This document shows, one piece after another, positions 8,999 to 16,647 of a stretch of 64,000 bases of DNA. Position 1 is the stretch's first letter. Every line of letters begins with the position of its first letter. The stretch is taken from NCBI RefSeq assembly GCF_019511445.1, contig NZ_JAEUAN010000006.1, positions 124,001 through 188,000 on the forward strand, written 5' to 3'. A model generated the notes under the pieces. That model did not search any database, had not been told where the DNA came from, and saw only the letters and a program-made list of their open reading frames with translations. The position numbers were made by a program, and so were the translations under genes. Origin of the DNA: Aliirhizobium wenxiniae. Lineage in GTDB: Bacteria > Pseudomonadota > Alphaproteobacteria > Rhizobiales > Rhizobiaceae.

Positions 8999-9023
8999 TC
9001 TTTCCAGCAGAAAGGAAGTTACC

Positions 9024-9836
9024 ATGACGCTCGCACAGCAGATCGCCCCGTCGGCTCAGACGGTCGCGGAGGAATATGAGGAATACAAGGCCGCAGGCCG
9101 TATCTGGGGACAGGTGCCGCCGGAGCGGATCAAGAAGATCAAGTTCCCGCGGGTTCCCAAGGAAACGACAGACAAATACGTCGCGCTTGCCGACCTGACC
9201 ACGACGGTCTCCGACGTCCTCGACAGCATGGGCATCCGCGGCACGGTCGCCGCCTCGCATGTGAAGCCGCTGCTGCCCGGCCGCAAGATCGCCGGCACAG
9301 CCGTGACGCTGCGCAGCATCCCGGAGCGCAAGACCCCGACCCAGGGCGCGCACGACAAAGATCCGATCAAGATGTCGACGCGCGAAGTATACTATATGGG
9401 CGAAGCCGGCGACGTGCTTGTCTCCGATTTCGGCGGCAATCTCGAAGTGTCCAATATGGGCGGCCAGTCCTGCCTCGTCGCCAAGACGACCGGCTTCGCC
9501 GGCGCGATCGTGAACGGCGCAATCCGTGACCTCAATGCCGTTCATGAGCTCGACTATCCCGTCTGGTGCAAGGGCCTGACGCCGATCACCGGCAAGTTCC
9601 GCATGGAAGCGATCGAAATCAACGGCCCTGTTACCGTCCACGACATCGTCGTCTATCCGGGCGACCTGATCGCCGCCGACGATAGCGGCTTCTGCGCGGT
9701 TCCTTACGAACTTGTTGACGAGGTTCTGGAGCAGGCAATCGCCATCGAAAAAGCCGAGGATGTCATGCGTGACCTGATCCGCACCAAGCGTCCGATCTCG
9801 GAACTGCGTCCGCTCTTCCGCAAGCGCTACGACTGA
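9024..9836 (+). CDS. RraA-like / HMG-type aldolase family protein
   Basis: The 270-residue protein has AAAGGAAG ahead of its ATG and the RraA-like fold core (residues about 55-240): TVSDVLDSMGIRG, KIAGTAVTL, GDVLVSDFGGN, GAIVNGAIRDLNAV and NGPVTVHDIVVYPGDLIAADDSG. The GxxxR-D region binds the pyruvate moiety in class II HMG/CHA aldolases and oxaloacetate decarboxylases; here the usual Asp-Gly is Asn-Gly before AIRD. It lies between tctA and tctC, so it probably cleaves or decarboxylates the imported acid. Pure RraA (RNase E inhibitor) is shorter, so a catabolic role is more likely. Confidence 0.82.
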   Translation: MTLAQQIAPSAQTVAEEYEEYKAAGRIWGQVPPERIKKIKFPRVPKETTDKYVALADLTTTVSDVLDSMGIRGTVAASHVKPLLPGRKIAGTAVTLRSIPERKTPTQGAHDKDPIKMSTREVYYMGEAGDVLVSDFGGNLEVSNMGGQSCLVAKTTGFAGAIVNGAIRDLNAVHELDYPVWCKGLTPITGKFRMEAIEINGPVTVHDIVVYPGDLIAADDSGFCAVPYELVDEVLEQAIAIEKAEDVMRDLIRTKRPISELRPLFRKRYD

Positions 9837-9894
9837 CCAATTCAGAGCCGACGGCCTTTGGACGTCGGCCATCAATCAATTCAGGGAGGTACCA

Positions 9895-10860
9895 ATGAAG
9901 CGATTTTATTTTGCTGCGGCCGTAGCGCTGGCGTCGACATCCAGCTTTCCGGCACAAGCCGCCGACTGGAAGCCGACGGGCACCGTCACCCTCATCGTGC
10001 CGTCGACGCCGGGCGGCGGTCACGACACCAACGCCCGTGCCTTGGCAAGGGTTATGGAGAAGCATGCGGGACAGTCGATCGTTATCGTCAATCAGCCGGC
10101 AGGAGGCGGTGTCGTTGCCTATAACGAGATGATGAAGGCGAAGACGGACGGCCAGACACTAGGCCAGGTATCCACATCGCTTGTCACCGACAAGTACCGT
10201 CTCGACAACGTACGCTACGACGGAAGTTCCTTTACCTATGTCGGCGAAATCTCCGAGGACCCGAATCTGCTGGTCGTCTCGGCGAAAGGTCCGCTTGCCG
10301 AACTCGATATTAAGGGGTTGATCGAAAAGGCAAAGACTGAGCCTGAGACAATCAACATCGGCGTGTCCGGCAACTGGGGTAACCAGGACTATGTACGCTT
10401 TGCCCTCGAGGAAGCGACCGGCGCAAAGTTCCGTAGGATCCCGATCAAGGGTGGCCGGCAGATCCTGCTTGGCCTTCTCTCGGGTGATATCGGGATCGGT
10501 CTTCTTTATCCCTCTGAGGTTAAGGCCCAGGTGGATAGCGGCGAGCTCAAGGTCATCGCCCATAATGGGGAGATAGCGCCTGAAGGCTTCGGCAACGTGC
10601 CGAGCTTCAAGGAAAGCGGCATCGATGTCGGACTTTCGGTCTGGCGGGCGCTTGTTTTGCCGAAGGAGACGCCGGCAGAGATCGCCTCCGGATGGGAAAG
10701 GATACTTGCCGATACGATGAAGGATCCGGCACTGAAAGAGGCCTACAAATCCGTATCGATCGGTTACGCCTATAAGGACACCGCAGAGACTGAAGCTCTG
10801 GTTAAGGAATCCTCGGAGACGCTGACAACGCTTAGCAAGAAAGCCGGCCTCATCAAGTGA
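9895..10860 (+). CDS. tctC: Tripartite tricarboxylate transporter solute-binding protein (Bug family)
   Basis: The 321-residue product starts with a signal peptide (cleavage about AQAADW, residue 23). The Bug/TctC features follow: TVTLIVPSTPGGGHDTNAR near residue 35, NQPAGGGVVAYNEM around 66-78, and a typical ligand-loop region IKGGRQILLGLLSGDIGIGL at about 182-201. It should capture a carboxylate in the periplasm and pass it to TctAB. In this family the GGG and A-G-G-G-V-V segments bind two carboxylate oxygens. It ends the operon, followed by a terminator. Confidence 0.9.
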   Translation: MKRFYFAAAVALASTSSFPAQAADWKPTGTVTLIVPSTPGGGHDTNARALARVMEKHAGQSIVIVNQPAGGGVVAYNEMMKAKTDGQTLGQVSTSLVTDKYRLDNVRYDGSSFTYVGEISEDPNLLVVSAKGPLAELDIKGLIEKAKTEPETINIGVSGNWGNQDYVRFALEEATGAKFRRIPIKGGRQILLGLLSGDIGIGLLYPSEVKAQVDSGELKVIAHNGEIAPEGFGNVPSFKESGIDVGLSVWRALVLPKETPAEIASGWERILADTMKDPALKEAYKSVSIGYAYKDTAETEALVKESSETLTTLSKKAGLIK

Positions 10861-10869
10861 CCGAGGGAG

Positions 10870-10887
10870 GGGAGGCGACTCCCTTTT
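10870..10887 (+). terminator. Terminator of the tct operon
   Basis: GGGAG-GCGA-CTCCC hairpin (10870-10883) followed by TTTT, starting 10 bases after the tctC stop. The stem is short but GC-rich with a tetraloop, a standard rho-independent design. Confidence 0.65.
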
Positions 10888-10981
10888 CCTACAATCATCG
10901 CCAACCAGAGAATTGTTGCTTCACGTCAGTTTCTGCTTTGACGCCTTGAGCCAGTTCGAACTCACAACCCGCCGGCGCTTT

Positions 10982-11206
10982 TCAAAACTGCGCCGGCCAG
11001 ACCACAAGATTGGCAGGCTCCGTCTTCTCCTCAATGATGATGAACATCACGCCTTTGGCCAATCCGGGTTTCTGTCGAACGAAGATGATGCCGGCGATAT
11101 AGACCCAGCGTCCGTCGCCTGAGTTCATCGCTTCGTCACAAGTGATGATCTTGCGAGCCGAAAGGCCCCTGCCCAGGAAGGCTAACGGATGCTGCCCCAG
11201 AGTTAG
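10982..11206 (-). pseudogene. dnaE2: Fragment of error-prone DNA polymerase dnaE2
   Basis: Reading the minus strand from 11206 gives LTLGQHPLAFLGRGLSAR, then GDGRWVYIAGIIFVRQKPG, GVMFIIIEEK and EPANLVVWP before TGA at 10982. This is the C-terminal OB-fold region of DnaE2 (ImuC), where related proteins have LTLGRHPLA...VAGLVLVRQKPGSAKGVMF...ANLVVWP. Only about 75 codons remain and the stop is premature. The upstream side breaks exactly where IS3-type orfB sequence begins, so the gene was destroyed by insertion and deletion. Protein identity is from memory of the family. Confidence 0.8.
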
Positions 11207-11560
11207 TCAGTGAATAGCCGGCAATGAATGCGTACTTCATTTTGTATCGCTGGCGAAATACGCGGCCGCCTTTTTAATATGTCTCGCTCTTCGGTGACGC
11301 GAGCCAGTTCCTTCTTCAGCCGCCTGATCTCCTCAGCCTCGGCATTGCCCTTGACGTTCGACGCCGCGAACTTCTTCCATTCATGTAGGGAATGCTGGTG
11401 GACCCGAGGCGCTGAGAAACTTCCGCAACCGGATAGCTTCGCTCCGTGATTTGACGCACGGCGTCGCACTTAAAATCTTCCCTGAAATTCGATTTGCTCA
11501 TGATGCTCTTCCTGCCTCAAAATTGGGAAAGAAGGTGTCTACAAATCTAGGGGCTATTCA
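11207..11560 (-). mobile_element. Truncated IS3-family element
   Basis: The remnant contains a candidate terminal end at about 11560 (minus strand begins TGAATAGCCCCTAGA), a frameshifted orfA, and only the first 10-12 codons of orfB (MKYAFIAGYS, from 11240) before it meets dnaE2 at about 11206/11207. The other end and almost all of the orfB transposase are gone, so the element cannot move on its own. Confidence 0.75.
11237..11501 (-). pseudogene. IS3-family orfA, frameshifted
   Basis: The N-terminal frame reads MSKSNFREDF...AVRQITERSYPVAEVSQRLG, a Tnp_1/HTH_Tnp region of IS3-type OrfA. After about 11400 the homology moves to the next frame (HEWKKFAASNV, EEIRRLKKELARVTEERDILK, the leucine-zipper part). 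At the AAAAAGG run near 11272 a second shift restores the family ending AAAYFASDTK. The first shift is a mutation; the second falls at the normal IS3 programmed slippage place but with one A fewer than expected. Inactive. Confidence 0.8.
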
Positions 11561-11585
11561 GACGGAATATCCACAGCCATCAAGG

Positions 11586-11756
11586 TTGTCCTTTAATGAT
11601 GCTGTATGTTTCTGGTTGCGCCACTGGTCTGGTGAATTCCAGCACCATATCGCGGCGAGCTACGGTGTTAATCCAGGCCGCGTAAGCGAAGTGCTGAAAC
11701 GCCGGAAGCATCTTGGAAGTGAGCAAGAGACAACCATCAAAAAGAGGGCGAACTGA
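11586..11756 (+). CDS. Small helix-turn-helix protein (unrecognised)
   Basis: From a TTG at 11586 the frame gives about 56 residues: SFNDAVCFWLRHWSGE, then HHIAASYGVNPGRVSEVLKRRKHLG, which has a clear helix-turn-helix pattern (A-A-S-Y-G-V-N-P-G-R-V-S-E-V-L). The frame is open back to 11451 but that part reads through the IS remnant and is not the gene. The stop overlaps the next start (TGATG), so the two are coupled. It may be a DNA-binding partner or antitoxin-like protein; no family was recognised. Confidence 0.5.
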   Translation: MSFNDAVCFWLRHWSGEFQHHIAASYGVNPGRVSEVLKRRKHLGSEQETTIKKRAN

Positions 11757-12007
11757 TGGCTCAATGGCAAATAGCCCTTATCCGAGAGCAAGGCGTCAAC
11801 TTTGCGGTCGCGGCGGTGCAGGACTATGTGATCTCTAAACGCCACCAAGCTGACAAGGTTGTTTCCGCTCTCAGCCTCCGGCTCGGACAGCCAGTCGTGC
11901 TAATAGGTGCCAGCCGTCGCGGAACGTATGGGAGAAGAGACATTGTCAGCTTCCTCCAGAACATCCATCCTTCGCGGATGCCCTGGCGCAGGGTCGATCT
12001 ACACTAA
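11756..12007 (+). CDS. Hypothetical 83-residue protein, coupled to the HTH gene
   Basis: ATG 11756 overlaps the TGA of the upstream gene. The product has the segments MAQWQIALIREQGVNFAVAAV, LRLGQPVVLIGASRRGTYGR and FLQNIHPSRMPWRRVDL. There is no signal peptide or membrane segment. The pattern is coding-like and compact, but no domain was recognised. The pair lies on the host side of the island's left boundary. Confidence 0.5.
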   Translation: MAQWQIALIREQGVNFAVAAVQDYVISKRHQADKVVSALSLRLGQPVVLIGASRRGTYGRRDIVSFLQNIHPSRMPWRRVDLH

Positions 12008-12160
12008 ATGGATGCGGCGGGATCTCCCCGCTGCCTTCTTCACGAAGCCTGATAGCGAGGTTGTGCCTCGGGTGTGGCCCTAGCCAATTTCCCCACCGGC
12101 ATCGAAGATAGAACATATTTAGCAGATATCGGGAAAAGCCTTACGGCCGAAGGACCAAAC

Positions 12161-12187
12161 TGGCGGAGAGGGTGGGACTCTCCGCCA
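12161..12187. repeat. attL core: direct repeat of tRNA 3' end within a symmetric core
   Basis: TGGCGGAGAG (12161-12170) and CTCTCCGCCA (12178-12187) form a perfect 10-base inverted repeat around the 7-base GGTGGGA. The left arm plus spacer equal the tRNA-Ser 3' end at 41591-41607. This is the expected core for a tyrosine recombinase: two inverted binding sites with a 7-base crossover region that is identical in both att sites. Confidence 0.8.
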
Positions 12188-12262
12188 ATTAGGCCCGCGA
12201 TACCTGAGAAACAAGGGTTTCTCGTAAGCCTCTGCTCCCGTTCGGGAAATTACGATACCCGC

Positions 12263-12282
12263 AGGTGTACCACACGCGATAC
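12263..12282. repeat. Left copy of arm-type repeat
   Basis: AGGTGTACCACACGCGATAC matches AGGTGTACCGGGCGCGATAC at 41475-41494 in 17 of 20 positions, in the same orientation; TCAAGGGCC follows both copies a few bases later. The element GCGATACCTG also occurs at both ends (12197-12206 and 41488-41497). Likely arm sites for the integrase. Confidence 0.6.
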
Positions 12283-12329
12283 TCGGATCTCAAGGGCCCT
12301 ATTCCCGACGTCGTGCGGCGACGGGAAAC

Positions 12330-12379
12330 TTCCCGATCGGGGTGATTTTTGTGGTCATCCTTGCCTGCTTCCCGATCGG
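12330..12379. promoter_or_regulatory. Direct repeats before hipB, likely operators
   Basis: TTCCCGATCGG occurs at 12330-12340 and 12369-12379 (39 bases apart, near four helical turns). The first copy lies in a perfect palindrome CCCGATCGGG (12332-12341). HipB-type repressors bind repeated sites in their own promoter, so these are candidate HipB operators. Confidence 0.5.
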
Positions 12380-12441
12380 TAAGGATCATATTGATCTTCG
12401 AAAAATCTTCCTGTACGGTAAGCCAACTCAGGAGATGCGCG

Positions 12442-12714
12442 ATGTTCAGGTCCGCACGCGATTTCGGCGCTGCCATTCGGGAAAAACGTAAGGCGTTTGG
12501 TTGGACGCAAACCGAGTTGGCCGCTCGGTCCGGCACGGGCGAGCGCTTCATCGTCGAGCTCGAATCCGGCAAGCCGAGCTGCCAGCTTGAAAAGTCCCTG
12601 ATCGTAGCGCGCACTGTCGGCATCGAGATCGGCGATCTCCGGACGGTCCAAGCAGCGACGACCTCGCCTGACGATGACCTGGGCTTCTTACCGACCTTCG
12701 GTGAACGTCGATGA
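12442..12714 (+). CDS. hipB: HipB-like XRE antitoxin
   Basis: ATG 12442 is chosen because AGGAGA stands 7 bases ahead; longer starts from 12349 run through the control region. The 90-residue product has an XRE helix-turn-helix (about residues 12-65: AIREKRKAFGWTQTELAARSGTGERFIVELESGK) followed by a short acidic tail. HipB neutralises the HipA kinase and represses the operon. The stop overlaps the hipA start (ATGA). Confidence 0.85.
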   Translation: MFRSARDFGAAIREKRKAFGWTQTELAARSGTGERFIVELESGKPSCQLEKSLIVARTVGIEIGDLRTVQAATTSPDDDLGFLPTFGERR

Positions 12715-13949
12715 CGACGATCTTCTACGAAACCTTCCCCGTCGCCCATCTGACCTTCGACAGCGAGTGGCGACTGGACTATGACCCGAGTTGGGAAGCG
12801 CGCCGCTCAGCCTTCCCGGTATCGCTCACCATGCCGCTCCGTTCAGGCCCGGTTGCTGCCGACAGGCTGCTGCCCTGGCTCGCCAATCTGCTCCCGGAAA
12901 CCCATCTCGCCGAAATCGGCCAGCGGCTGAAGGTGTCCCCCCAGGACATCGTTGGCCTGCTCGGTCACATCGGGAGGGACACGGCCGGCGCATTGTCGAT
13001 TGGTGCTCCCCGTAAGCCGGGTATTCATCTCCAGCCCCTGCCGGATCTAGGGGCATTGGAGCGCATCCTGGACGAGCTTCCGGCAAAGCCTTTCCTGGTC
13101 GGCGAACGCGGCGTCTCGATGTCTCTCGCGGGCGTTCAAGAGAAGCTGCCGGTCTTTGTGGATGAGGGCGGTGCCATCTCCATTCCTGTCGATGGGACAC
13201 CCTCAAGTCATATTCTGAAGCCGGATTCAAGACGGCTTGCGGGCAGTGTCGAGAACGAAGCTTTCTGCCTTGCCTTGGCGCGTGCCTGCGGGCTGGACGC
13301 AGCCGAAGCGACGATCGGGATCGCGGGTAACCGACGCTATCTGCTGGTCGAGCGCTATGACCGTTTCACCGATCCACAAGGCGAGATCCGTCGGCTTCAT
13401 CAGGAAGATCTTTGCCAGCTAACGGGTCACTTCCCGTCGCAAAAATACGAGCGATCCTCGACAGGACGCGGCGTGACCCTGAAAATGATGTTCGGTGCTA
13501 TCAGCGATCTCGTCTCGCCTTCCGCACGTTTAACGCTTCTAGATGCGGTCATCTTCAACGTGTTGATCTGCAATTCGGATTCGCATGCCAAGAACTATTC
13601 CGTCCTGATCGGTGCTGGTGGGTCCGCGAAGATGGCACCACTGTATGATCTGATGTGCGCAGCCGTCTATCGGCAGATCGATCAGAGCCTGGCTCAGGGA
13701 ATCGCTGGACGGTTCAACGCTTCGGATTTACGGCGCGCAGACTGGCAGGGGCTGGCCGACGAGGTTGGACTGAGCAGTGCATCGACGGTGAGGCGGGTGC
13801 AAGAACTCGCCGAGCGTGTCAGTGCCGCATGCGATGAGGTGGTGCCACACGTCGAGGCTCCGGCTGGTGATCCGGCGAGGCTGTTGGAGAAGATCATCCA
13901 CTCGATCCGAAAGCGGTGTCGGCGAATGCAGGCGCAATGTCGTGGGTGA
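12711..13949 (+). CDS. hipA: HipA-like serine/threonine kinase toxin
   Basis: The 412-residue protein is full length. Family motifs are present: N-terminal couple_hipA region (YDPSWEARRSAFPVSLTMPL), SLAGVQEKLPVF (P-loop-like region), HILKPDSR, LVERYDR, and the catalytic NSDSHAKNYSVL followed by PLYDLMCA. HipA proteins phosphorylate an aminoacyl-tRNA synthetase (GltX or others) and cause growth arrest when HipB is lost. All expected catalytic residues are visible, so the toxin should be active. It is the first module inside the island. Confidence 0.92.
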   Translation: MTTIFYETFPVAHLTFDSEWRLDYDPSWEARRSAFPVSLTMPLRSGPVAADRLLPWLANLLPETHLAEIGQRLKVSPQDIVGLLGHIGRDTAGALSIGAPRKPGIHLQPLPDLGALERILDELPAKPFLVGERGVSMSLAGVQEKLPVFVDEGGAISIPVDGTPSSHILKPDSRRLAGSVENEAFCLALARACGLDAAEATIGIAGNRRYLLVERYDRFTDPQGEIRRLHQEDLCQLTGHFPSQKYERSSTGRGVTLKMMFGAISDLVSPSARLTLLDAVIFNVLICNSDSHAKNYSVLIGAGGSAKMAPLYDLMCAAVYRQIDQSLAQGIAGRFNASDLRRADWQGLADEVGLSSASTVRRVQELAERVSAACDEVVPHVEAPAGDPARLLEKIIHSIRKRCRRMQAQCRG

Positions 13950-15207
13950 AGAGAGCCGAACGAGGACGGAAATTATTTCCGCTTTGCACCTCCATGTCGG
14001 AGGTTTGACGCCCTTCTCGCACTGCGCCGAAATCGTGCATTACCGTCAGTCATAATGCAACTACTAGATGTGGATGGGTAATGGGTCGCCGCTAAAAAGG
14101 GAATCTGTGAGCGCCCGTAAGCTGATGCCGGCATGGAGACCATCCGAATGCCGCTGCCGATCTATCTGAAGATGCACGGGGCGAAAGACATCTGCAGAGA
14201 GAAAGTCAAACCGCATGAAATCAAATGCACAAGCCCTTCGTGGACCTTTTGCATTTCGGCTAGGTGGGTAGCCAATTTGCGCGGCGCCACTTGACGGTGC
14301 CTCTGAGACTCAAAGTTTAAACGCTTTCCTCGACTCGAAAATAAATCTGACAGCATTTTCAGCGAGCAGGTGGGGGGCATGTGGTACCGGCCTCGGCGCC
14401 GACCTAGTTAGCCCCCTTGTGGGGCGTCCGCGTTATGATATTTTGCGCAGCAAGCAGCCCGATGTTCTTTACTTTTGTTTTTTGGTGAAAGAGCCGGGCC
14501 ATGCATCTCTTCACACATATCGAAATTCCATCATGCGGCGTCGTTCACGACCTGCAGAGCGTTTACGCGCGCGGAATTGCATTGACCTCTTCTCCGGCTC
14601 CGGTGGCATACGGCAAATATAGCTGTGGAGTAGGTATAAATTACATTGACAGGGACTACTGCGAGAAATCGGCGGTATTGCAGAAAATACCTCATTGGGT
14701 GCTTGACCCGATACGATTAAACTCAAGTATTCAAAGTTTATCGCGCCGTTTGACTCAAAAACTTTCGTCTTGCAAACAATTGCAACGAAAATTTTCTCTT
14801 TCGTTGTTTCCGCATACTCAAATGCGCTCCAGAATGCGCTCGACATTGACAGAAGTAAAATGTTGTAAAAACAATATGTTACTACGAAAGCTGCCGCGAA
14901 ATCCAGCCGTCATGACTATTCTGATTGTTTCGGCGACCATTTCTACATTCACCAAACGGGAGCAGAAAAGAGCCCGAATTCATTTGGGACTCGATAGGCG
15001 CTCGCGATGTTTTGGAAACTCGGAAGATTGGCGCAATGCTTGTAGAGTTAAACCGTGTAACCAGCACTCAATAACGAAGTGCCACGCTTTGATAAGTGAA
15101 CGATTCAGTTGTGTCCGGCGTTTTTAATAAGCTGACTTCGTAAGCAAAAAATCGAGAGAATTAGCCAAGCACTTTAATACGAGGTGCAGGAATGGAGTTG
15201 CTGTGCC
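13950..15207. other. About 1.25 kb without an intact gene, likely decayed
   Basis: The stretch is more AT-rich than its surroundings. Coding-like pieces are seen but none is intact: CIDLFSGSGGI at about 14575-14610 (like motif I of C5 DNA methyltransferases), a plus-strand frame around 14710-14870 (KYSKFIAPFDSKTFVLQ), then around 14900-15075 pieces DYSDCFGDHFYIHQTG and EFIWDSIGARDVLETRK in shifted frames. This suggests one or more decayed genes. Long frames such as 14501-15127 have no coding character. Confidence 0.45.
13967..13982. repeat. Module-boundary palindrome, copy A
   Basis: CGGAAATTATTTCCGC, containing a perfect 15-base palindrome CGGAAATTATTTCCG, lies 18 bases after the hipA stop. 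The following CTTTGC..CTCCA is shared with copy B at 17381 (27 of 34 bases identical across 13967-14000). Confidence 0.6.
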
Positions 15208-15480
15208 ATGTGGTCAGCTATTGAATCGGTAAATTCGCCTTTGACGCTCGCCGCATTTGTGATGGCGTGTTTCGTGGCTATCTTGTTCGCGCTTTTAAAG
15301 CAGGGGCCATTGCCGCCAATTAAAGACGTTCCAATGCCGCATCGTCACCTAACAGTAGACAAAATACTGGAGATTCATCGAGAGAACGCTAAAGCAAGAC
15401 ATCGCTTGGCGCTGTTCCTTTTGATTGTCCTCTTGGTGGGCCTGATTGCGGCGTTGGCTTGGAAAGAATTAGCGCAATGA
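15208..15480 (+). CDS. Small two-helix membrane protein upstream of the reverse transcriptase
   Basis: From ATG 15208 (GGAG about 10 bases upstream) the product has 90 residues; GTG 15184 would add eight. Two hydrophobic segments are clear, about residues 10-30 (LTLAAFVMACFVAILFALL) and 66-84 (ALFLLIVLLVGLIAALAW), with a basic HRHLTVDKILEIHREN linker between. No family was recognised. It points the same way as the reverse transcriptase 340 bases downstream, and could be a membrane effector of that module (inference). Confidence 0.55.
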   Translation: MWSAIESVNSPLTLAAFVMACFVAILFALLKQGPLPPIKDVPMPHRHLTVDKILEIHRENAKARHRLALFLLIVLLVGLIAALAWKELAQ

Positions 15481-15710
15481 CCGAAAAAATATCTCAAGAG
15501 GTCACTTGCAGGGAGTTGAAAATGCAACTTCCCGCAAATATATATCAGAGGACTTTAGCAATAGGCTGCGGCTCCACGGCTCTCTACTGATAGTCGACCT
15601 TCGGGTTGTCCTGATGTACGAGCTTCGAGACTTCCCTGTTCTCTCAGTTGACGACTCCATGGTTAAACATGGGTTGCAGTTTGCTGAAGTCTCGCAATGG
15701 AGGATTCGCC
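15481..15710 (+). ncRNA. Candidate structured noncoding leader of the reverse transcriptase
   Basis: This 230-base spacer has no good gene but contains stable hairpins: GGGAGTTG/CAACTTCCC with one bulged base around 15511-15534, and CGACC-TTCG-GGTTG (a cUUCGg tetraloop) at about 15596-15609. Retrons and several defence reverse transcriptases have a structured noncoding RNA directly upstream, so the location is suggestive. There is no proof of transcription or of a branch-point guanosine. Confidence 0.35.
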
Positions 15711-15917
15711 ATGAATAAAATTCAAAAGCGTCTCGACCTTGCTGTAGCGGTTCTGACCGGCGTGTACATCTCTCTGGAGATTATCAATGTCGCTCTGGAT
15801 CTGCTCAGCAAGGTTGTCAACTATGGCCGTACAGTTCGAAAACTTCCTATATTCCTTTATGCGCAACGGGAAGCCGATCTACGCGCCCAATCCGTTTTCG
15901 GAGAAGCTTGGATTTGA
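15711..15917 (+). CDS. Small hydrophobic ORF overlapping the start of the reverse transcriptase
   Basis: ATG 15711 has a strong GGAGG about 8 bases ahead, better than that of the reverse transcriptase. The 68-residue product starts MNKIQKRLDLAVAVLTGVYI and has one amphipathic-to-hydrophobic helix (about 8-35). It overlaps the reverse transcriptase start by 95 bases in another frame. It may be a leader that couples translation of the reverse transcriptase, or a real small partner; no family was recognised. Confidence 0.4.
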   Translation: MNKIQKRLDLAVAVLTGVYISLEIINVALDLLSKVVNYGRTVRKLPIFLYAQREADLRAQSVFGEAWI

Positions 15918-16647
15918 CATCAAACGCCAAGTGAACAAGGCGCACACCTTCGATAGCTTCATCTATCATTTCAAGGACGGTTCTCACGTCCTTGCGCTGC
16001 ACCGGCATCGCGCGAACAAGTATTTCTGCCGCATTGACATAACCCGCTTCTTTTACAGCATTCAGCGCAACCGCCTGAAGCGCGTGCTTAAAGACCTGGG
16101 CATCTTCCGTGCCGAATATTATGCGAAGTGGTCAACGGTAAAGAACCCGTATTATGGCGGCGGCTATGTCATTCCTTACGGGTTCGTTCAATCGCCCATC
16201 CTTGCGACGCTGGTTCTATCCAAATCTGCGGTCGGCAACTATCTGCGCGGACTCGACCCCTCGATAACCGTGTCCGTATATATGGATGACATCTGCCTGT
16301 CGGGAAATGACCCCGAAGCGCTCAGGGTTGCTTTCGATGGCCTTCTGGTGGCAGTAGCTGAGGCAGGATTCTCTCTTAATGATGAAAAGACCCGTCCACC
16401 CGCCGAGGCAATCGACATATTCAATTGCAGCCTTGAGCAAGGTGACACCAAGGTTCTGCAAGAGCGTGTGGATGAATTCTATGCGGAAGAGCGGACCCCG
16501 CAGAGTGAGGAGGGGTTCGAGACATATCGCGATATCGTTGCATCACATACATGGCGCATCGGCGCTAAGAAACGGCGGCGCCGGGCGTATTTCCGCAGTA
16601 AGCCCAAAGTTTACTCCGTAGCTCCTGCTGCTTCCGAAGCTACCTAA
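15823..16647 (+). CDS. Reverse transcriptase, defence-associated (DRT/UG or retron-like)
   Basis: The 274-residue product (ATG 15823, MAVQFENFLYSF) has the RT motifs in order: RIDITRFFYSI (motif A with catalytic Asp, about residue 80), YGFVQSPILATLVLS (motif B), VYMDDICLSG (motif C with YxDD, about 158-165) and AGFSLNDEKT (motif D). So the palm is intact and probably active. The C-terminus is short and very basic (GAKKRRRRAYF). It lacks a group II intron maturase or endonuclease domain. The small size, genomic-island setting and noncoding leader suggest a retron or defence-associated RT; the class cannot be assigned without a search. ATG 15787 is an alternative start. Confidence 0.85.
   Translation: MAVQFENFLYSFMRNGKPIYAPNPFSEKLGFDIKRQVNKAHTFDSFIYHFKDGSHVLALHRHRANKYFCRIDITRFFYSIQRNRLKRVLKDLGIFRAEYYAKWSTVKNPYYGGGYVIPYGFVQSPILATLVLSKSAVGNYLRGLDPSITVSVYMDDICLSGNDPEALRVAFDGLLVAVAEAGFSLNDEKTRPPAEAIDIFNCSLEQGDTKVLQERVDEFYAEERTPQSEEGFETYRDIVASHTWRIGAKKRRRRAYFRSKPKVYSVAPAASEAT

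Larger units (their letters stand above)
12008..12441. other. Gap holding the island's left end and hipBA control region
   Basis: No gene is supported. The stretch holds the attL core (12161-12187), an arm-type repeat shared with the right end (12263-12282), and the direct repeats ahead of hipB (12330-12379), which are listed separately. Confidence 0.6.

Noticed and set aside
12161..12187. A second tRNA or a rho-independent terminator at the island's left end
   Set aside because: Only the 3' end of tRNA-Ser is duplicated and no T-run follows the hairpin; the att core explains it better.
14575..14622. Cytosine methyltransferase motif I (DLFSGSGG)
   Set aside because: Only about ten residues match and the frame stops at once; kept as a hint of decay, not called as a gene.
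14501..15127. A 208-codon plus-strand frame in the gap before the RT module
   Set aside because: Composition is not coding-like (many Ser, Arg and Cys, no regular pattern) and coding-like pieces lie in other frames.
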